DNA of 64,000 nt, from contig OY540817.1 of NCBI GenBank assembly GCA_961205875.1, forward strand, positions 3,755,001 to 3,819,000, written 5' to 3'. Numbering within the stretch: position 1 is the first letter of the stretch; each line of letters opens with the position of its first letter. The position numbers and the translations under genes were made by a program. A model generated the notes under the pieces. The model saw nothing but the letters and a program-made list of their open reading frames with translations. It was not told where the DNA came from and searched no databases. The stretch is from Sialis fuliginosa (taxonomy: Eukaryota; Arthropoda; Insecta; Megaloptera; Sialidae). Of this stretch, positions 12,009 to 23,723 are shown piece after piece.

Positions 12009-12813
12009 ATAATTCGGGCTAGACATACACGAGTGTATGCCATAAGGGTTCCGAAGTACGTACTACGTGGAATGTTTGGAACCACTTACAGGTGCATGTT
12101 TAAGTTAAAGTTAAAGTATATAAAAGTGTCAAGTTCTACTAATTGAAATCTATATTTTGACACCCCACTTGCCTAGATATCAAAATAAAAAATTATATGA
12201 CGCCCCTCCTTATAATTCCAAAATTTAAAATTATATTGTTGACTTTAGTATTTGTCGTTGGTAGTCCCACCAAAGCCTCGTTACCAAATTTTTTTCAGAT
12301 TTTTTGAGACAGTAGTTACAGAGTTAGAGGGGGGGGGGGGGGGGCAAAATAAACCACTACTTTTAGCCCCCTACAGGCGCCATTTTAGAGTTAGAAAAAA
12401 AATAAAAAATATATTGTCAAATTCTACTAATTGAGATGTAGGTACATTTTAACATGCCACACATTTGGTATACAATTTTTTTGTTTTTTTTTTTTAATTT
12501 GCTTTAAAGCCCCCTACAGGCACCATTTTTGATTTAGAAAAAAAATAGAAAAAGGGTCAAATTCCGCTTTTTTGGTTATACATTTTAACGTGCCACATGC
12601 CTTGGTATAAAAAAAATATTTTTTTTTACCTAGCTTTAGCTTTTTATTGCCCCCTCTGAAAAATGATTTATTCAATTTTGTACATATTTTACTAGAGAGT
12701 GTCATTTTACATGTTCAGTAAAAATTTCAAGTTTCTAGCTTATATAATTTACGAGTTATTTAGATTTGAGTGAAAAGGACGAACGGACGGACGACAAAGT
12801 TCATCGGAACCCT
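12009..12813 (+). repeat. Nested dispersed repeat related to family B
   Basis: It opens with GGCTAGACATACACGAGTGT (hairpin CATACAC/GTGTATG), followed by AAGGGTTCCGAAGTACGTAC, and closes with GACGGACGACAAAGTTCATC. This is the layout of family B: hairpin, GGTTTCCG-like box, GGAC tandem units, GGAAACC-like end. A 16-base G run lies at 12,329-12,344. The short frames at 12,252 and 12,514 fall inside and are not genes. Confidence 0.65.
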
Positions 12814-13085
12814 AACAAGTAACTCTTTATTAAATCAATTTAATTACCAAAGTCCGAAAAAAGAGTTTGTTTTTTCAATTATAGCCTTTTATTTTGTTTA
12901 TGTTTTTTCTCCAGTACTAGGATAAAGTAAAACCAGTAATGGGCATCCAGTGATGGACAATTCCTAATGATAACAAAATGATAAGTACTATGACACAAAA
13001 GTTATAATAAAGAATCATCAAATTTGAAACAATGTAAAGCAGATGTTATGATAATATAATAAATAATAAATAGATTACACTAATA

Positions 13086-13331
13086 CAGTAATGGTTAACC
13101 TTTTTAGCTTGGCGTGTCAAAATTCTGAAAAATCCTAGTTTAACTCGGATGCCATAATCAGGAATATTGCGAGTAAGTATTTTCTAATAAAATTTTTAAA
13201 GCTATGTCTAAACTGACTGAGATCAAAAACTTAAAGGGCGAAGATCGTCTGTAAACGATGTGTATCACCCAAAATGTCTTGGTGTGTTATCTCTGACATG
13301 TGTATCATAGGTATCCCAATACTCATCAACG
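13086..13331. mobile_element. Small hAT-like element, 8-bp duplication
   Basis: A perfect 8-bp duplication CACTAATA (13,078-13,085 and 13,332-13,339) bounds a 246-bp insert. The insert starts CAGTAATGGTTAACCTTTTT, similar to the start of many hAT elements, which begin CAGTGGTT..AACCTTTT. The right terminus is diverged. Confidence 0.75.
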
Positions 13332-13584
13332 CACTAATAATTAGTTTAAATGTCCACTATTTATATACCCATTGGTCGATTTAAGGTGTTTTACAATCGT
13401 GTCTATAGATTATGATTCAATAATGGCAGTAATCAAAAATCAACAAACATTTATAATTTAGTACATTTAATTAAACAAGTTTCCAACACTGGGGTGTATT
13501 ATCCAAGACTGGCGCCAGTACTTTCTTATACATTAAATTAAAGAAAGGCATAGCCTTTGCTGGTTAAAATAATAACAACAAATA

Positions 13585-14124
13585 AGGTAAATGCACCAGT
13601 TATGGATGTTATAAGAGTAAGTTTGATTTGTTTTTTGTAATTCTCATGAACTCATGTTACTAATAAAACAAATTACTTTTTATTTAATTAATTTAATTAC
13701 CACAGTCCGCAAATATAGTTTGTTTTTTTAAATTATAGCCTTTTATTTTGTTCATGTTTTTTCTCCAAGGTAAAACCAGTAATGATCACGCAGTGATGGA
13801 CACTTGCTAATGATTACAAAATGATAAGTACTACGACACAAAAGATATAAAAGAAAGAATCGTCAAATTTGAAAACAATTTGAAGCTGTTTCTATGATAA
13901 TATAATAATTAATAAATAAATTATACTAATAATTAGTTTAAATGTCCACCATTTTGACACCTCATGGCCGATTGTCATCAAATCACGCTGTAAAACAGTT
14001 AAATGTATATAGATTTATATTCAGAAATGGTAGTAATAAAATATCAACACATATTTCTAATTCAGTACAATTAATTAAAAATTTGCCATTACTGGGGTCC
14101 TTGCCAAGACTGGTGTTACTGCCT
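13585..14124. mobile_element. 'CACCAGT' MITE, intact 540-bp copy
   Basis: TA | AGGTAAATGCACCAGTTATG ... GACTGGTGTTACTGCCT | TA. It is colinear with 43,875-44,402 and 55,548-56,090. The 63-codon frame at 13,942 is repeat-derived. Its right end abuts the target duplication of the next element. Confidence 0.8.
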
Positions 14125-14130
14125 TATATC

Positions 14131-14410
14131 TAGAGATTGGAAAAATAGTTGTTATTTTCAATGAAATAGTTACTAGTTGATTTTTTTTTTCGGAAAATAG
14201 TTGATAAATAGTTTTTTTTACGATTTAATAATAATTAGTGCAAACAAAGCAGTAAAAAGTGTCGCAAATAGTTGGAAAGGTAGTTACAAATAGTTGATTT
14301 CAAATTGTGTTCAATCAAACCGATTTTCTGAAAACGGTGGAGATATGTAATAAAAATTACAATAAATGTATTTTTACGCAATAGTTGAAAAACTATTTTT
14401 CCAATCTCTA
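14131..14410. mobile_element. hAT-like MITE, 280 bp
   Basis: The ends TAGAGATTGGAAAAATAGTT and AACTATTTTTCCAATCTCTA are perfect inverses. The flanks CTTATATC (14,123-14,130) and CTTATATG (14,411-14,418) are an 8-bp duplication with one change. The copy at 57,652-57,941 is over 90% alike by eye and has a perfect 8-bp duplication. Confidence 0.9.
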
Positions 14411-14925
14411 CTTATATGTTATAATATAATATAATAATGTCTTAAATCAACAAATTGTTAAGTCCAAGTACATATTATTCATTAAATTGTATACACGTAT
14501 ATCTGGTTTAGTTTGGCATGTTTTATAAATAAACAGTCATTGATAAATAGAATAAACACAACCAATGACCTATCAAATTTTAATAATAAAATCGCTTATC
14601 AAAAATCAACAAAATGTAAAGTTTATAATAATAAAAACAATATAGTAAATAGTTACTTTATTTTTACTGGTCTGTTTGGCTCTTCCCTTTTTCTTATAAT
14701 ATGAAAACATCGCAGTTGAATATTAAACAAAATATACTTTAAAACTATAGCTACACATATCACTTGTAAGAAATCATTGATTGACTGAATAACAAAATTA
14801 AATAACTCAAAACAAGAGTTTGAGATAAAACTAGATAACGCATGTTTAACTTTTGTATAATTGATTTTATACGAAAATTAATTGGGATTGTTTTTTGTGC
14901 CCCTTTCCTATTTCTGCAATAATCT
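14411..14925. other. AT-rich DNA, no gene
   Basis: No exon or repeat was recognised. The 63-codon frame at 14,513 is low-complexity (Asn/Ile/Lys-rich) and unsupported. Confidence 0.45.
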
Positions 14926-15808
14926 ACACTCATCCAAACAATTAAAGGAACAAGAAATTAAACATTTTTTTGGGTGTTTTTTGAAGTGCTGTATTTTGTG
15001 AAAAATGGTCGTATCGAAATAAATAAGTTTATCGCGTAATCATAAGAAATAGTGGGACACAAAAATTTTCCAATTTTTAAAATTTTTTTTAAGGGTCCGC
15101 GGGCTCGGGAAATTTTTTTTCAGTTAAACCAATGCATTGGTCAGTTAACTTGTTTATTCAGCTTTAATTTGTTTTTTTTTTGGTCTCTCTCAATTTTTTT
15201 TTGCCGAGATATCTCACTTTAAATGAAAAATGATTCTTTTGTCTTCGATCATCAATATATCAGCAACTACTGATAGTAAATATAAGGGCAGTTTTAAAAA
15301 TTTGAATAAATTTCCTACAAGACCATTTCATGACTTTATTAGAAAAAAAAAATTTTTACCCTCACTATTAGTTTGAAAAAGTACAAAAAAATGACCTTTT
15401 ATGGTCTTTTAGTAAATCTATCACTACTTTATAAATATTGATGGGAAGACTAATGTTGCCAGGTATATTTACAGCTTAATGTGCCCCCAACAGTCCTGTA
15501 AATTTTGAAATTGATCCATAGAAACGTTTTTCCGGACCGATTGATCAAATTTTGCTTGCGTATTAAAATTTCCCGAACCCGCGGACCCTTAAAAAAAATT
15601 TAAAAATTGGAAAATTTTTGTGTCCCGCTATTTCTTATGATAACTGTAACTCAAAAAAAAATTATGCTAAAAAATCTCAAAACTAGAAACTTGAAGCTTT
15701 AAAATGCTTTTTTATTTATTTCGGTACGACCATTTTTCACAAAGATACACTTCAAAAAACACCCCAAAAAAATGTTTAATTTCTTGTTCCTTTAATTGTT
15801 TGGATGAG
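14926..15808. mobile_element. Fold-back element, about 880 bp
   Basis: CTCATCCAAACAATTAAAGG near 14,929 and AAGGGTCCGCGGGCTCGGGA near 15,092 recur as reverse complements near 15,790 and 15,575. The arms are about 240 bp and the loop about 400 bp. The flanks contain TA on both sides. No coding frame. Confidence 0.85.
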
Positions 15809-15902
15809 TATATATTGTCTTCATTAAAAATATTGTATATTAAATATTTTATGGGTTTCTACATTTTGTATTATTTTTTTCAATGAGATGAAAGTTATTT
15901 AA

Positions 15903-16582
15903 GGGGAAAAGCCACTGTGACGGATCAAAAAATTATCAATGTTTGGAAATTTTTTTCACAAGTATAACTAATTATTTTAGGATCAGGTAGAGAACATTTT
16001 ATTCAATACCAATTTTTATTGAAAAATATTAAAAAATTACAAAGTTATGAACCTCGATGTGACAACCAAAAAAAATATTTTTCTCCATTACTCCATCGAA
16101 ATTTCGAAATTTTTTTTTTTTATCAATATCTATGAATGTAGCTATGGTTGTGTGTAGCCGTTTGTTTATTTAATTTTTTCACAAAATGGTGACGGTTTGA
16201 AATTTTTTTCATTTTTTAACACCTTTTTTTAATTCAAACGGTCTTAAAAAATAGTAAATATCAAAATTTAAAAAATCGGCAACGCACAGACTTAGCCACT
16301 GTAATTACGAAAATTTAAAAAATTAAATTTTTTTTTAAATCGGTTCATTAGTCTGAGGATTCGCTGGAACAAGGTCGAAAAAAATCGATTCGAGAAAACC
16401 GCGTTTAAAGTTTTCGGAGGGTCATAACCAGCTCATAACGCTACCTGCTATCACTAAATTGACTGTAACTTATATTAGGTAATTTTCTGAGTTTTAACTT
16501 TTATTTTTAACATATTTCTGAATAAGTATACATTAAAAAAATGTGTAAAAATCGATTTTTTTCGTCGCAGTGGCATTCTTCC
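15903..16582. mobile_element. TTAA-flanked element (piggyBac-like MITE?)
   Basis: The ends GGGGAAAAGCCACTGTGACG and the near-inverse CGTCGCAGTGGCATTCTTCC are each bordered by TTAA (15,899-15,902 and 16,583-16,586). TTAA duplication is the piggyBac signature. Because TTAA is frequent in AT-rich DNA, a TA-type element is an alternative. Confidence 0.65.
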
Positions 16583-16671
16583 TTAAATATACATATTTAA
16601 TATAGCGAACAATATCTTAGGTTTCCTAGGCTCTAAACAATTTTATTTCTACTACGTAGTTTTTAATTATG

Positions 16672-17310
16672 TATATTATGGTGTTTTTTTTTATTTTTTT
16701 TTTTTCGGTCCCATTGGCCTATGTTTTAGCTTTGAATCAAAAGTTAATTGTCCCAAAATTTCAGATTCATAGATCAAACCTGTGAATGGCGCAAACCGAG
16801 TCTTTTTCCCATTTGATTAACATGGGAAAAATTACTTTTTTACTTACGCGTGAATATCTCGTTGAAAAATGTATTCATTTTAATTTCTTACAGCAGCATA
16901 TCATAGAGAATTAAATTTCTTACAAAAAAGATCCCAAGTGCTCAATTCATAGATCGAATATTTTTAAAGATATATTCGTTTAAACATTATCATACAAAGG
17001 AAAATCCAATTTTTATGATAATTTTTAAACAAACATTTCTTAAAATTTATTGAATTTATGAATTGAGCACTTAATTCTCTACAAAATATTCTCCTGAGAA
17101 ATTTTCAAAAAAAAAATTTCAACGAAATATTCACGCGTAAGTAAAAAAGAAATTTTTTCCATGTTAATCAAATGGGAAAAAGACTCGGTTTGCGCCGTCC
17201 ACAGGTTTGATCTATGAGTCTGAAATTTTGGGACAGTTAACTTTTGATCCAAAGTTAAAACATAGACCTGCGAGACCGAAAAAATAAAAAATAAAAAACA
17301 CCCTAATATA
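16672..17310. mobile_element. Fold-back element, about 640 bp
   Basis: The ends TATATTATGGTGTTTTTTTT and the inverse of TATATTAGGGTGTTTTTTAT define the element. The arms include GGGAAAAAGACTCGGTTTGC (right, 17,173) and its complement on the left near 16,800, and ATTCACGCGTAAGTAAAAAA with its complement. The loop is near 16,880-17,100. Confidence 0.85.
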
Positions 17311-17319
17311 CAAACTAGC

Positions 17320-17475
17320 TGACTCGAGATTTCATCTGCGTGGAATTTGTATTTTTTTTATCTAATCATTTTTCGGGATACACAAAGTAGTCTGTCCTTT
17401 CTCATGACATTTCATCAAGATCGGTTCAGCGGTTTAGCCGTGAAAGAGTAACAATGTTCACATTCGGCAACATAA
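17320..17475 (+). repeat. Insect-wide repeat tail fragment
   Basis: TTTCATCTGCGTGGAATTTG, ATTTCATCAAGATCGGTTCA and GCGGTTTAGCCGTGAAAGAG follow the order of a very common insect repeat tail. Fragments of it recur at 10,826, 21,185, 27,870 and 63,455. Confidence 0.7.
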
Positions 17476-19001
17476 TTTCTGAATAATAAATTTTAATTAT
17501 TTATATATATTTGAAAAAGTTTAAATGAGTATTATTTGTATTATATTTAATTTGTTCATTTTTAAATGATTTTAATTATTAACATATTTTTTAGTAGGTA
17601 CGGTTAATCAATATTAATTGCTTTATTTTGTATGATTTTTTAAAAGCAAATAATTTATATTATTAATTAATAAAAATTAATTTTTAAAAATGTGCAATTT
17701 TCTATTCAAAAAAATTTATTTTCATTTACATTTTAATAAAATTATTATAAATAGTATAATTATTAATGTTAATAGTTTTATTTTATTTTTTAGCGCAGAT
17801 TATTTTTTACGTTACCACAAATTTTCCCCTATACTAATTAAAAATTTAAATTAAATAGGATGTAATGCAGCACTTGCGATAATAGAACTTCAATAACTTG
17901 GTAAAAAAAATCGTAGAAAAAAAATCAAAAAAATATTTTGAAGCTGAGGGTCTAAGCTTCCAAATAACACGTTTCAAATTCAGCTGCAATTTTTTTACAC
18001 TCAGCGCACGCTGACAAAGTTGAAATTTTCCGGCACACCTTTAATCGGCCTGTAACTTTTTAAGATGCCAATAAAAAAAATCTTAAGGAATCTTACAGTT
18101 TTTATTTTATTGTGATCATTTTTACCAAAGTTATTTAAATACTGCACACATTTTTAGGAAACTTTAAAATTCCTTTAATTGCAACACAACCTTTTAATGA
18201 TATTAATTATTAATCGAAACTTGAAAATAAAAATACATAAAATAAATCAGATATATGAAATAAAATAAATAAAAAACAATAAAAACAATTCTTTCATTCA
18301 TTTTTATTTGCCATGAAAATACAAAAAAGCAAATAAATATAGAAACGAAATAAACTTGAGTGAATTTAATTGATATTTACATATTTGTTTATTGCATTTA
18401 TAAATACGCGAACAGAGATACCCGTATAAAATCGATAATATTGTACGAGAGATGAAACGCGCGTAAGATACCAAGCGCTGATGTAACAAAAGCGTAGCGC
18501 GTTTGTTAGAGAACCGTCGACAACTGGACTAGTATTCACCCTTCTTGACATTGCAGCGGATCGGATGCGAACCTGCGCTCTACGAGACACACTCCGAATG
18601 CACAGTCAGGACCAAATGTGTGTACATTGTATATAGGATTATTGGTTCAAGGTCTTGTGGGATGTCCAGTTTCACTAAATATAAATAACTAGCGCATTGG
18701 ACCCGGTGTTACCCGGGTTAATATTTACAAATTATATACCAAAACTTTCCTCGTTTAACATTATTCACACAACATGTCCACCTAACACATTTGACCCACT
18801 ACCCCCTTTTCAGCAATAAAAAAATCACAAGGCTCCCCTGATAATTTACATTTTTAGTAGTGAACATTTTTTCAAATACTTATGTACAGTCGCCTGCAGA
18901 ACTCGTCTGGCACCCTAAAGGCTAGAATCGCTTACAACAGATTCCAAATTTAAAGACAAACATCATCGGTTATCTTTTTCTATCAAGTTTAATATATTTA
19001 A
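17476..19001. other. AT-rich DNA with a GC-richer patch
   Basis: The patch 18,480-18,600 is GC-richer. On the minus strand it includes GCAGGTTCGCATCCG, reminiscent of a tRNA B-box, but no tRNA fold or A-box is apparent; a degraded tRNA-derived SINE is possible. TAGCGCATTGGACCCGGTGT at 18,693 looks like another repeat tail. The overlapping 61- and 74-codon frames are not supported as genes. Confidence 0.35.
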
Positions 19002-19783
19002 ATGTTACCGGCAATGTGAAATACGGCATTCTATAGAATTCCTAGGTATTCTATAGAATGCCTAAAATCACCAGGCAATGTATGAAATGAATTTAATTAT
19101 ATACGTTTCCTAGGCATTCTATAGAATACCTAATTGATGGCCGGCAATGTATGAAATATAAACTTAAATAGGGTGAATCGATCAATTTTGGTCCAGGTAC
19201 AGATGTTGCCTTACTTTATGTTATAATATACTGATGCAAATATACAATAAAAAAATCTTGGTTCATTCTCGATAGCTGTAGGTAGGTTTCTAGATTATAA
19301 TTCAGTATTGTCGGTACAATACTGAATTATTTATCAAAATAAACATTTTATATTTACGCGTTATAGGTATAATAGAAAAAATGTATGTACTATGTATATT
19401 GTTTCTGTGAATTTGTTATTTTTACAATAAGGGCCTTAAATCTTACTTAATACACGTCTGGACTAATATGATTATTTTATTTTATTTATTATAATAAATA
19501 TCAAATGTTATACTATTGTTTATGTGGTTTTGTTATTTTAACAATGAAAGACCTAAATCTTACATAATATGAATTTGGACTTTTTAAAATTAATTAAATA
19601 ATACCTATCTGCTTTATTAATATCATTTTGTCTTTTATTTCATACATTTCCTAATATTATCTTGGCATTCTATAGAATTCCTAGGGATTCTATATAATGC
19701 CTAGGCAAAGTATATAAACAAATATTTCATACTTTGCCTGAAATCGTCAGGCATTGTATAGAATTCATACATTGCCGGTAACA
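19002..19783. mobile_element. Element with repeated internal palindromes
   Basis: The ends ATGTTACCGGCAATGT and the inverse ACATTGCCGGTAACAT define a 782-bp unit. Inside, the palindromic motif GGCATTCTATAGAATGCC and close variants occur about six times, clustered near both ends (19,025-19,135 and 19,664-19,760), often joined by CCTAGG. Such subterminal repeats are typical of transposase-binding sites (inference). Superfamily unknown and no coding frame. Confidence 0.75.
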
Positions 19784-20945
19784 TAAATACTAAAATTCGG
19801 AATATCAAATATTTATTGCCACAAAATTTACGTATACAATTTTCAATAGATTACATAATAATTTAATTGCACAAATATATTGAGTACCTACTATAAACGA
19901 AGAGTAGTTCTTTATCTAGCAAATGAATTTCAAAATATCTTTCTTTGTTTGATACATGAAGAAATTATTTAAATATTATAATCAAATGGGAGAAGCCTAC
20001 TAAGTTTGTGATAAACGAAAATGAATACAAACTGCAAGACCATTTATGCAGGTGACTGTACATTGTACATATCTAGTGTTATATAATAGTAATATAAAAT
20101 TGTTGTACGTTTTTTTAGTATTTATTATAAAAGGAGGCGAATGAAACTTATGTCATTCAAAAGGTACTGTGCTATAGATGTGCAAAAAAATCATGTTTAT
20201 ATGTTGCCGTTAAGACAGATAAAATAAAGTCAACATACACACATGATTTCCTCTCTCGCGTGTGTATGTTGCCGTTAAGGCAAGTAAAATATTGGCCGAA
20301 TTTCGACCATGGTAATAATAATATAAAATCATAATTATAATTAGGGGTACCAATAAGAAATCGTTTTTTAATGAATTTTTGTTAAAAAAACTAACATTTT
20401 GGATTGGCTGGTCGTAAAAACGAAGAATGGAAATCTACTGTTAAAATGCCGGATAAATGTTTTTTAAGTAAGAATAATTCCAATAAACATAAAATACGTA
20501 TATAATAAAAAAAATGAATTTATGTTATTTTTTAATTCTTAAGTTATACATATATTTATCTTAAGCAATATTTGTGAAAAATCGTATTGCAGACATTACG
20601 TCCCTAAAGTTACACCAGCATCTATAGCTCACTAAAAACTATTTCAACATTTTTTAAATTTAGTTACAATTTATTACAACTGGAAGTTTTATTAGTTGCC
20701 GTTTTATGGAAAATTAGGCGTGGTGTAGCTACACCACAACTCTAAGATCGCAACAAAAGAATGTCTAATGGGGCTCTAATATTTTTTACAAATTAATTAA
20801 CCTGAAGTCTCAAAAAACAACTCTTAGGGTAAAAATCCTGTAAAACGAAATGAAAAATGTAAAAACTTCAATTTATTTTATAATATCCCCCTTTTTAACA
20901 AATTGCAACAAATCTAATACATTTTTCGTAATACAAAGTAACCTA
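19784..20945. other. AT-rich DNA with small inverted repeats
   Basis: GTGTGTATGTTGCCGTTAAG at 20,260 is mirrored around 20,200-20,245, and GTGGTGTAGCTACACCAC near 20,713 is a perfect 18-bp palindrome. No gene recognised. Confidence 0.45.
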
Positions 20946-21171
20946 ACCTTGGGTTGCATAAAGCAAAATTAACCACAATTAGTTAACCAGTTGTTTTAAA
21001 GCCATTATTACTTAAATTCTAAAAAACAACCACGGTTATGATATATTTTATAAGGTAAAAAATCAGCATATTTAGTGAATTGTTCATTTACAAATTGAGA
21101 TTAAGTTTAAAACATTAATCATGGTTTGATTAACTAATTGTAGTTAATTTTGCTTTGTGCAACCCGAGGTA
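20946..21171. mobile_element. Small MITE, 226 bp
   Basis: The left arm (ACCTTGGGTTGCATAAAGCA, then AACCACAATTAGTTAAC) pairs with the right arm ending TTTGTGCAACCCGAGGT. Arms are about 45 bp. Superfamily unknown. Confidence 0.7.
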
Positions 21172-21235
21172 AGTCCTTCCTCAACGGTTTAATCGTGAAA
21201 AGGTAACAAACAGATAAACAGAGTTACTTTCGCGT

Positions 21236-21417
21236 CAGTAGCGTACCGTGAGAGGGCAAAGGGGGCAGTTTGTTAAGGGCGGCAAAATTGTGGATTGCTA
21301 GCGACAAATTCGAAAAAAAAATCTACACATTTTTTATATTTAGCATATAATGCAAGGGAAGGGGGCCGGAAAATTTGCCATCTGCCCCGGGTGGCAGAAA
21401 CCTACGGTACGCCACTG
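21236..21417. mobile_element. hAT-like MITE inserted in a repeat tail
   Basis: Perfect 8-bp duplication TTTCGCGT (21,228-21,235 and 21,418-21,425). Ends CAGTAGCGTACCGTGAG and CCTACGGTACGCCACTG. The duplicated target lies within an insect-wide repeat tail (GTTACTTTCGCGTTTATAAT when rejoined), giving a clear insertion order. Confidence 0.9.
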
Positions 21418-21966
21418 TTTCGCGTTTATAATATTAGTAGTATTAATTAAGGTAGAATTTTAAATCTATTTCCTAGAATCACGTTGTATTATAACTTATT
21501 AATAATATTTTAATTAAATTGATTGCGTTCAAAACTGTTCGACAGCCATTGTATATTGACCACTGGTTTAGTGCAGATATTTGCGATACATTATCCCTTT
21601 TTTGATACATATTTAAAATTGGTTATTCTTGTAACGTATCGTTTTTACAGGCGACCCAACAACACTGTTTTACAAAGGCTAAATAGTTGGAAAGTTTTTA
21701 AAGCGAGATGAAAATTTATACAAACTCTAGAACATTATTCAAAATGTTATTTTAAAAGTTTGGTGAAAATATTCGACGTTAGTTTTAGTTTTATTTTTTA
21801 AATTTTATATAAATTTTAGGAATTCAAATCAAAATTGAACCAAAATGTTTGTATTATGAATATTCTATAGCTATATAAAATATGTATTTACGTTTTCAAT
21901 TATAATTATATTTCTTTCTTTATAAACAAAAAAAAAAAACAAACAATATTTTCAATTCAATATTGC

Positions 21967-22410
21967 TTCCTCGCCGTATTAAAGATACAAGAAGCTTTGT
22001 GATCGTTGAGAAAAAAATGAGAAAAAAATTTGTTCTCAGTTTCAAAATTTTAAATTGATCTTTTCCATTTCAGGTCAAGACAAACACTTTTCGTTCCGTG
22101 TCTGTCTGTCTGTGTGTGTTTGTCCCCTGAATCCTTATCACACACATCACTAATGAACCACTGAATCGATATTAATGAAACTTGGTTGGATGGTTGGGTC
22201 TGGCTTGAAGACGGTCTCATTTCAAAATCTTGAAAATCGTGTGTAAAGGGGAGGGGCGACATCCCAAAATATAAATATAGATATCTCAAGAATGACACGT
22301 TACGTGAAAATTTTATAAAATCTTTTTTGTACAGCATTCAATTTCCTGTAATATAATGCTACAATGTTTGTTATAAAATATTCCCTTGCAAAGATTTATG
22401 TCAATTTGCT
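21967..22410 (-). repeat. Dispersed repeat family A, reverse copy
   Basis: Reverse-complement match to the copies at 5,100, 41,480 and 61,870. Seen on the plus strand are GATACAAGAAGCTTTGTGAT at the left and ATTCCCTTGCAAAGATTTAT at the right. The 95-codon minus frame at 22,050-22,337 is an open stretch of the repeat; frames in other copies differ. Confidence 0.8.
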
Positions 22411-23366
22411 TTGAAAAATCATCATTTTTTTTTAAATTTCTATTTACTTTGGTATATTAAATATAATTTTGACGTTTGCATAGCAGAAGTAAATGGTTAA
22501 CCAATGACAGTTCATGAAAATACTTTAACGGTGTTTATTAAAATGGTCAAAGAAACTTGGTGTGTACAGGGTACAGAACATTAAAAATTTTAGTAATATT
22601 TTTTAATATTGAAATAATTATTTTATATTAAGCATATTTTTGTCGATTTTGGATCCCCCCTCTCCAACTCTACCCTCCTAAGTAAATCTATGATGTAATT
22701 TGAAAGCAATTTTTGCACAAAAATAAATTTAAATAAGTATAATGTAAAATATTATATCAGTTGACTTAAGTTGACTTATTTTATGCCTCCCCTCCCATAC
22801 ACTCCTTAAAAACATTTACGTTATACTTGGATAAAATAAACTAGGTACATACTATACTTTTATATAGTAAATAATTGTTATTATTACTACATAGTGTGAT
22901 GTACTTTGCTCATATTAATGTATATAATAATAATATAGGTATAAATAATCACATATTAATCTACTATTAGTATAATGATAATGTATACATTGTTGAAGAT
23001 AAATATTATTATATTAATTATAAAAAAATATAGGTACAATATTAATTTAACAATGTTAATGTTACATTTTTCACCTTGAAAATATGGTTATAGATTTCCT
23101 ATAATTTGATATGTATAACATACAATACATGGCACATTGACCTTTATAAATGTAGTTCAACAATGTTCTATAATAACCCAACAATTAAAAATATTTTTAA
23201 TTTAACTATGCTATGATAAAGATAAATAATGTTCATTTTCTGCTATATATTTAGTATTAAAAAGTATAATTTCATTTTTATACATATAAATACGATAATA
23301 TGGAAATATTGTATGTTGACATTAATGTCTGTTGATAACATGGAAAGATAAAAATACGAGACTTAC
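22411..23366. other. AT-rich DNA: intron of the minus-strand gene starting at 23,396
   Basis: If the donor at 23,366-23,361 is used, this is the beginning of a first intron on the minus strand. No second exon was recognised anywhere to the left, so that intron is either very long or the downstream exons are short and unrecognised. Confidence 0.35.
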
Positions 23367-23396
23367 CTTAGGGGTTCGGATGAGGTCCATAGCCAT
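23367..23396 (-). CDS. First coding exon of an unknown divergent gene
   Basis: On the minus strand ATGGCTATGGACCTCATCCG encodes MAMDLIRTPK and runs directly into AAG|GTAAGT, a consensus splice donor (GT at 23,366-23,365). The start has a good context (ACAACATGGC) and an in-frame TAG eight codons upstream. The ten-residue peptide is too short to name. The exon is divergent from the zinc-finger gene, whose ATG is 327 bp away, fitting a bidirectional promoter. Later exons were not found; the 5.8-kb candidate exon does not splice to it, because it has its own start and no acceptor. Confidence 0.5.
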
Positions 23397-23723
23397 GTTG
23401 TAGCAATTCTGTGACAACTATCCCGAACCAATATAATTTATAAAACGAATATGAGAAAAATAGTCGAACACAATTTTCCGCCACATAACCTGAGCACTTT
23501 TGACAAATGGTTGACAAACAGTATAGGGATTTTTGTATCTTGGATATCGACAGTTGCCACTACTGATTCAAAATGACAAGTAAAAATGAAACTGCGAAAA
23601 CTGACATATGATTCTGACGTATGAGTCATAAATTTCACCACCGTCCGTAAAATTACAATAGTTTCGTTTATAAAAGCAAATCATTCATGCAAAATTACAT
23701 TAGTGTAAAAATTTCCAGCGACC
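23397..23723. promoter_or_regulatory. Shared promoter interval between divergent start codons
   Basis: 327 bp separate the minus-strand ATG (23,396) and the plus-strand ATG (23,724). The interval is GC-richer than the neighbouring intergenic DNA and free of recognised repeats, as expected for a bidirectional promoter. No TATA box or named factor site can be asserted. The 67-codon minus frame 23,438-23,641 is not supported. Confidence 0.45.

Larger units (their letters stand above)
11906..13533. mobile_element. 'CACCAGT' MITE carrying two nested insertions
   Basis: It starts AGGTACTGGCACCAGTCTTG after TA and ends with the diverged inverse (GACTGGCGCCAGTACTTTCT). Aligned by eye to the intact copy at 13,585-14,124, it is split by family-B-like sequence (12,009-12,813) and by an hAT element (13,086-13,331). 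Without these it would be close to the 540 bp of its neighbour. TA flanks suggest mariner-type mobilisation. Confidence 0.7.

Noticed and set aside
18520-18600. tRNA-like B-box (GGTTCGCATCC) on the minus strand
   Set aside because: No matching A-box, anticodon stem or acceptor pairing could be drawn; at most a SINE relic.
22050-22337. 95-codon minus-strand frame
   Set aside because: It lies wholly in dispersed repeat family A; other copies do not keep the frame.
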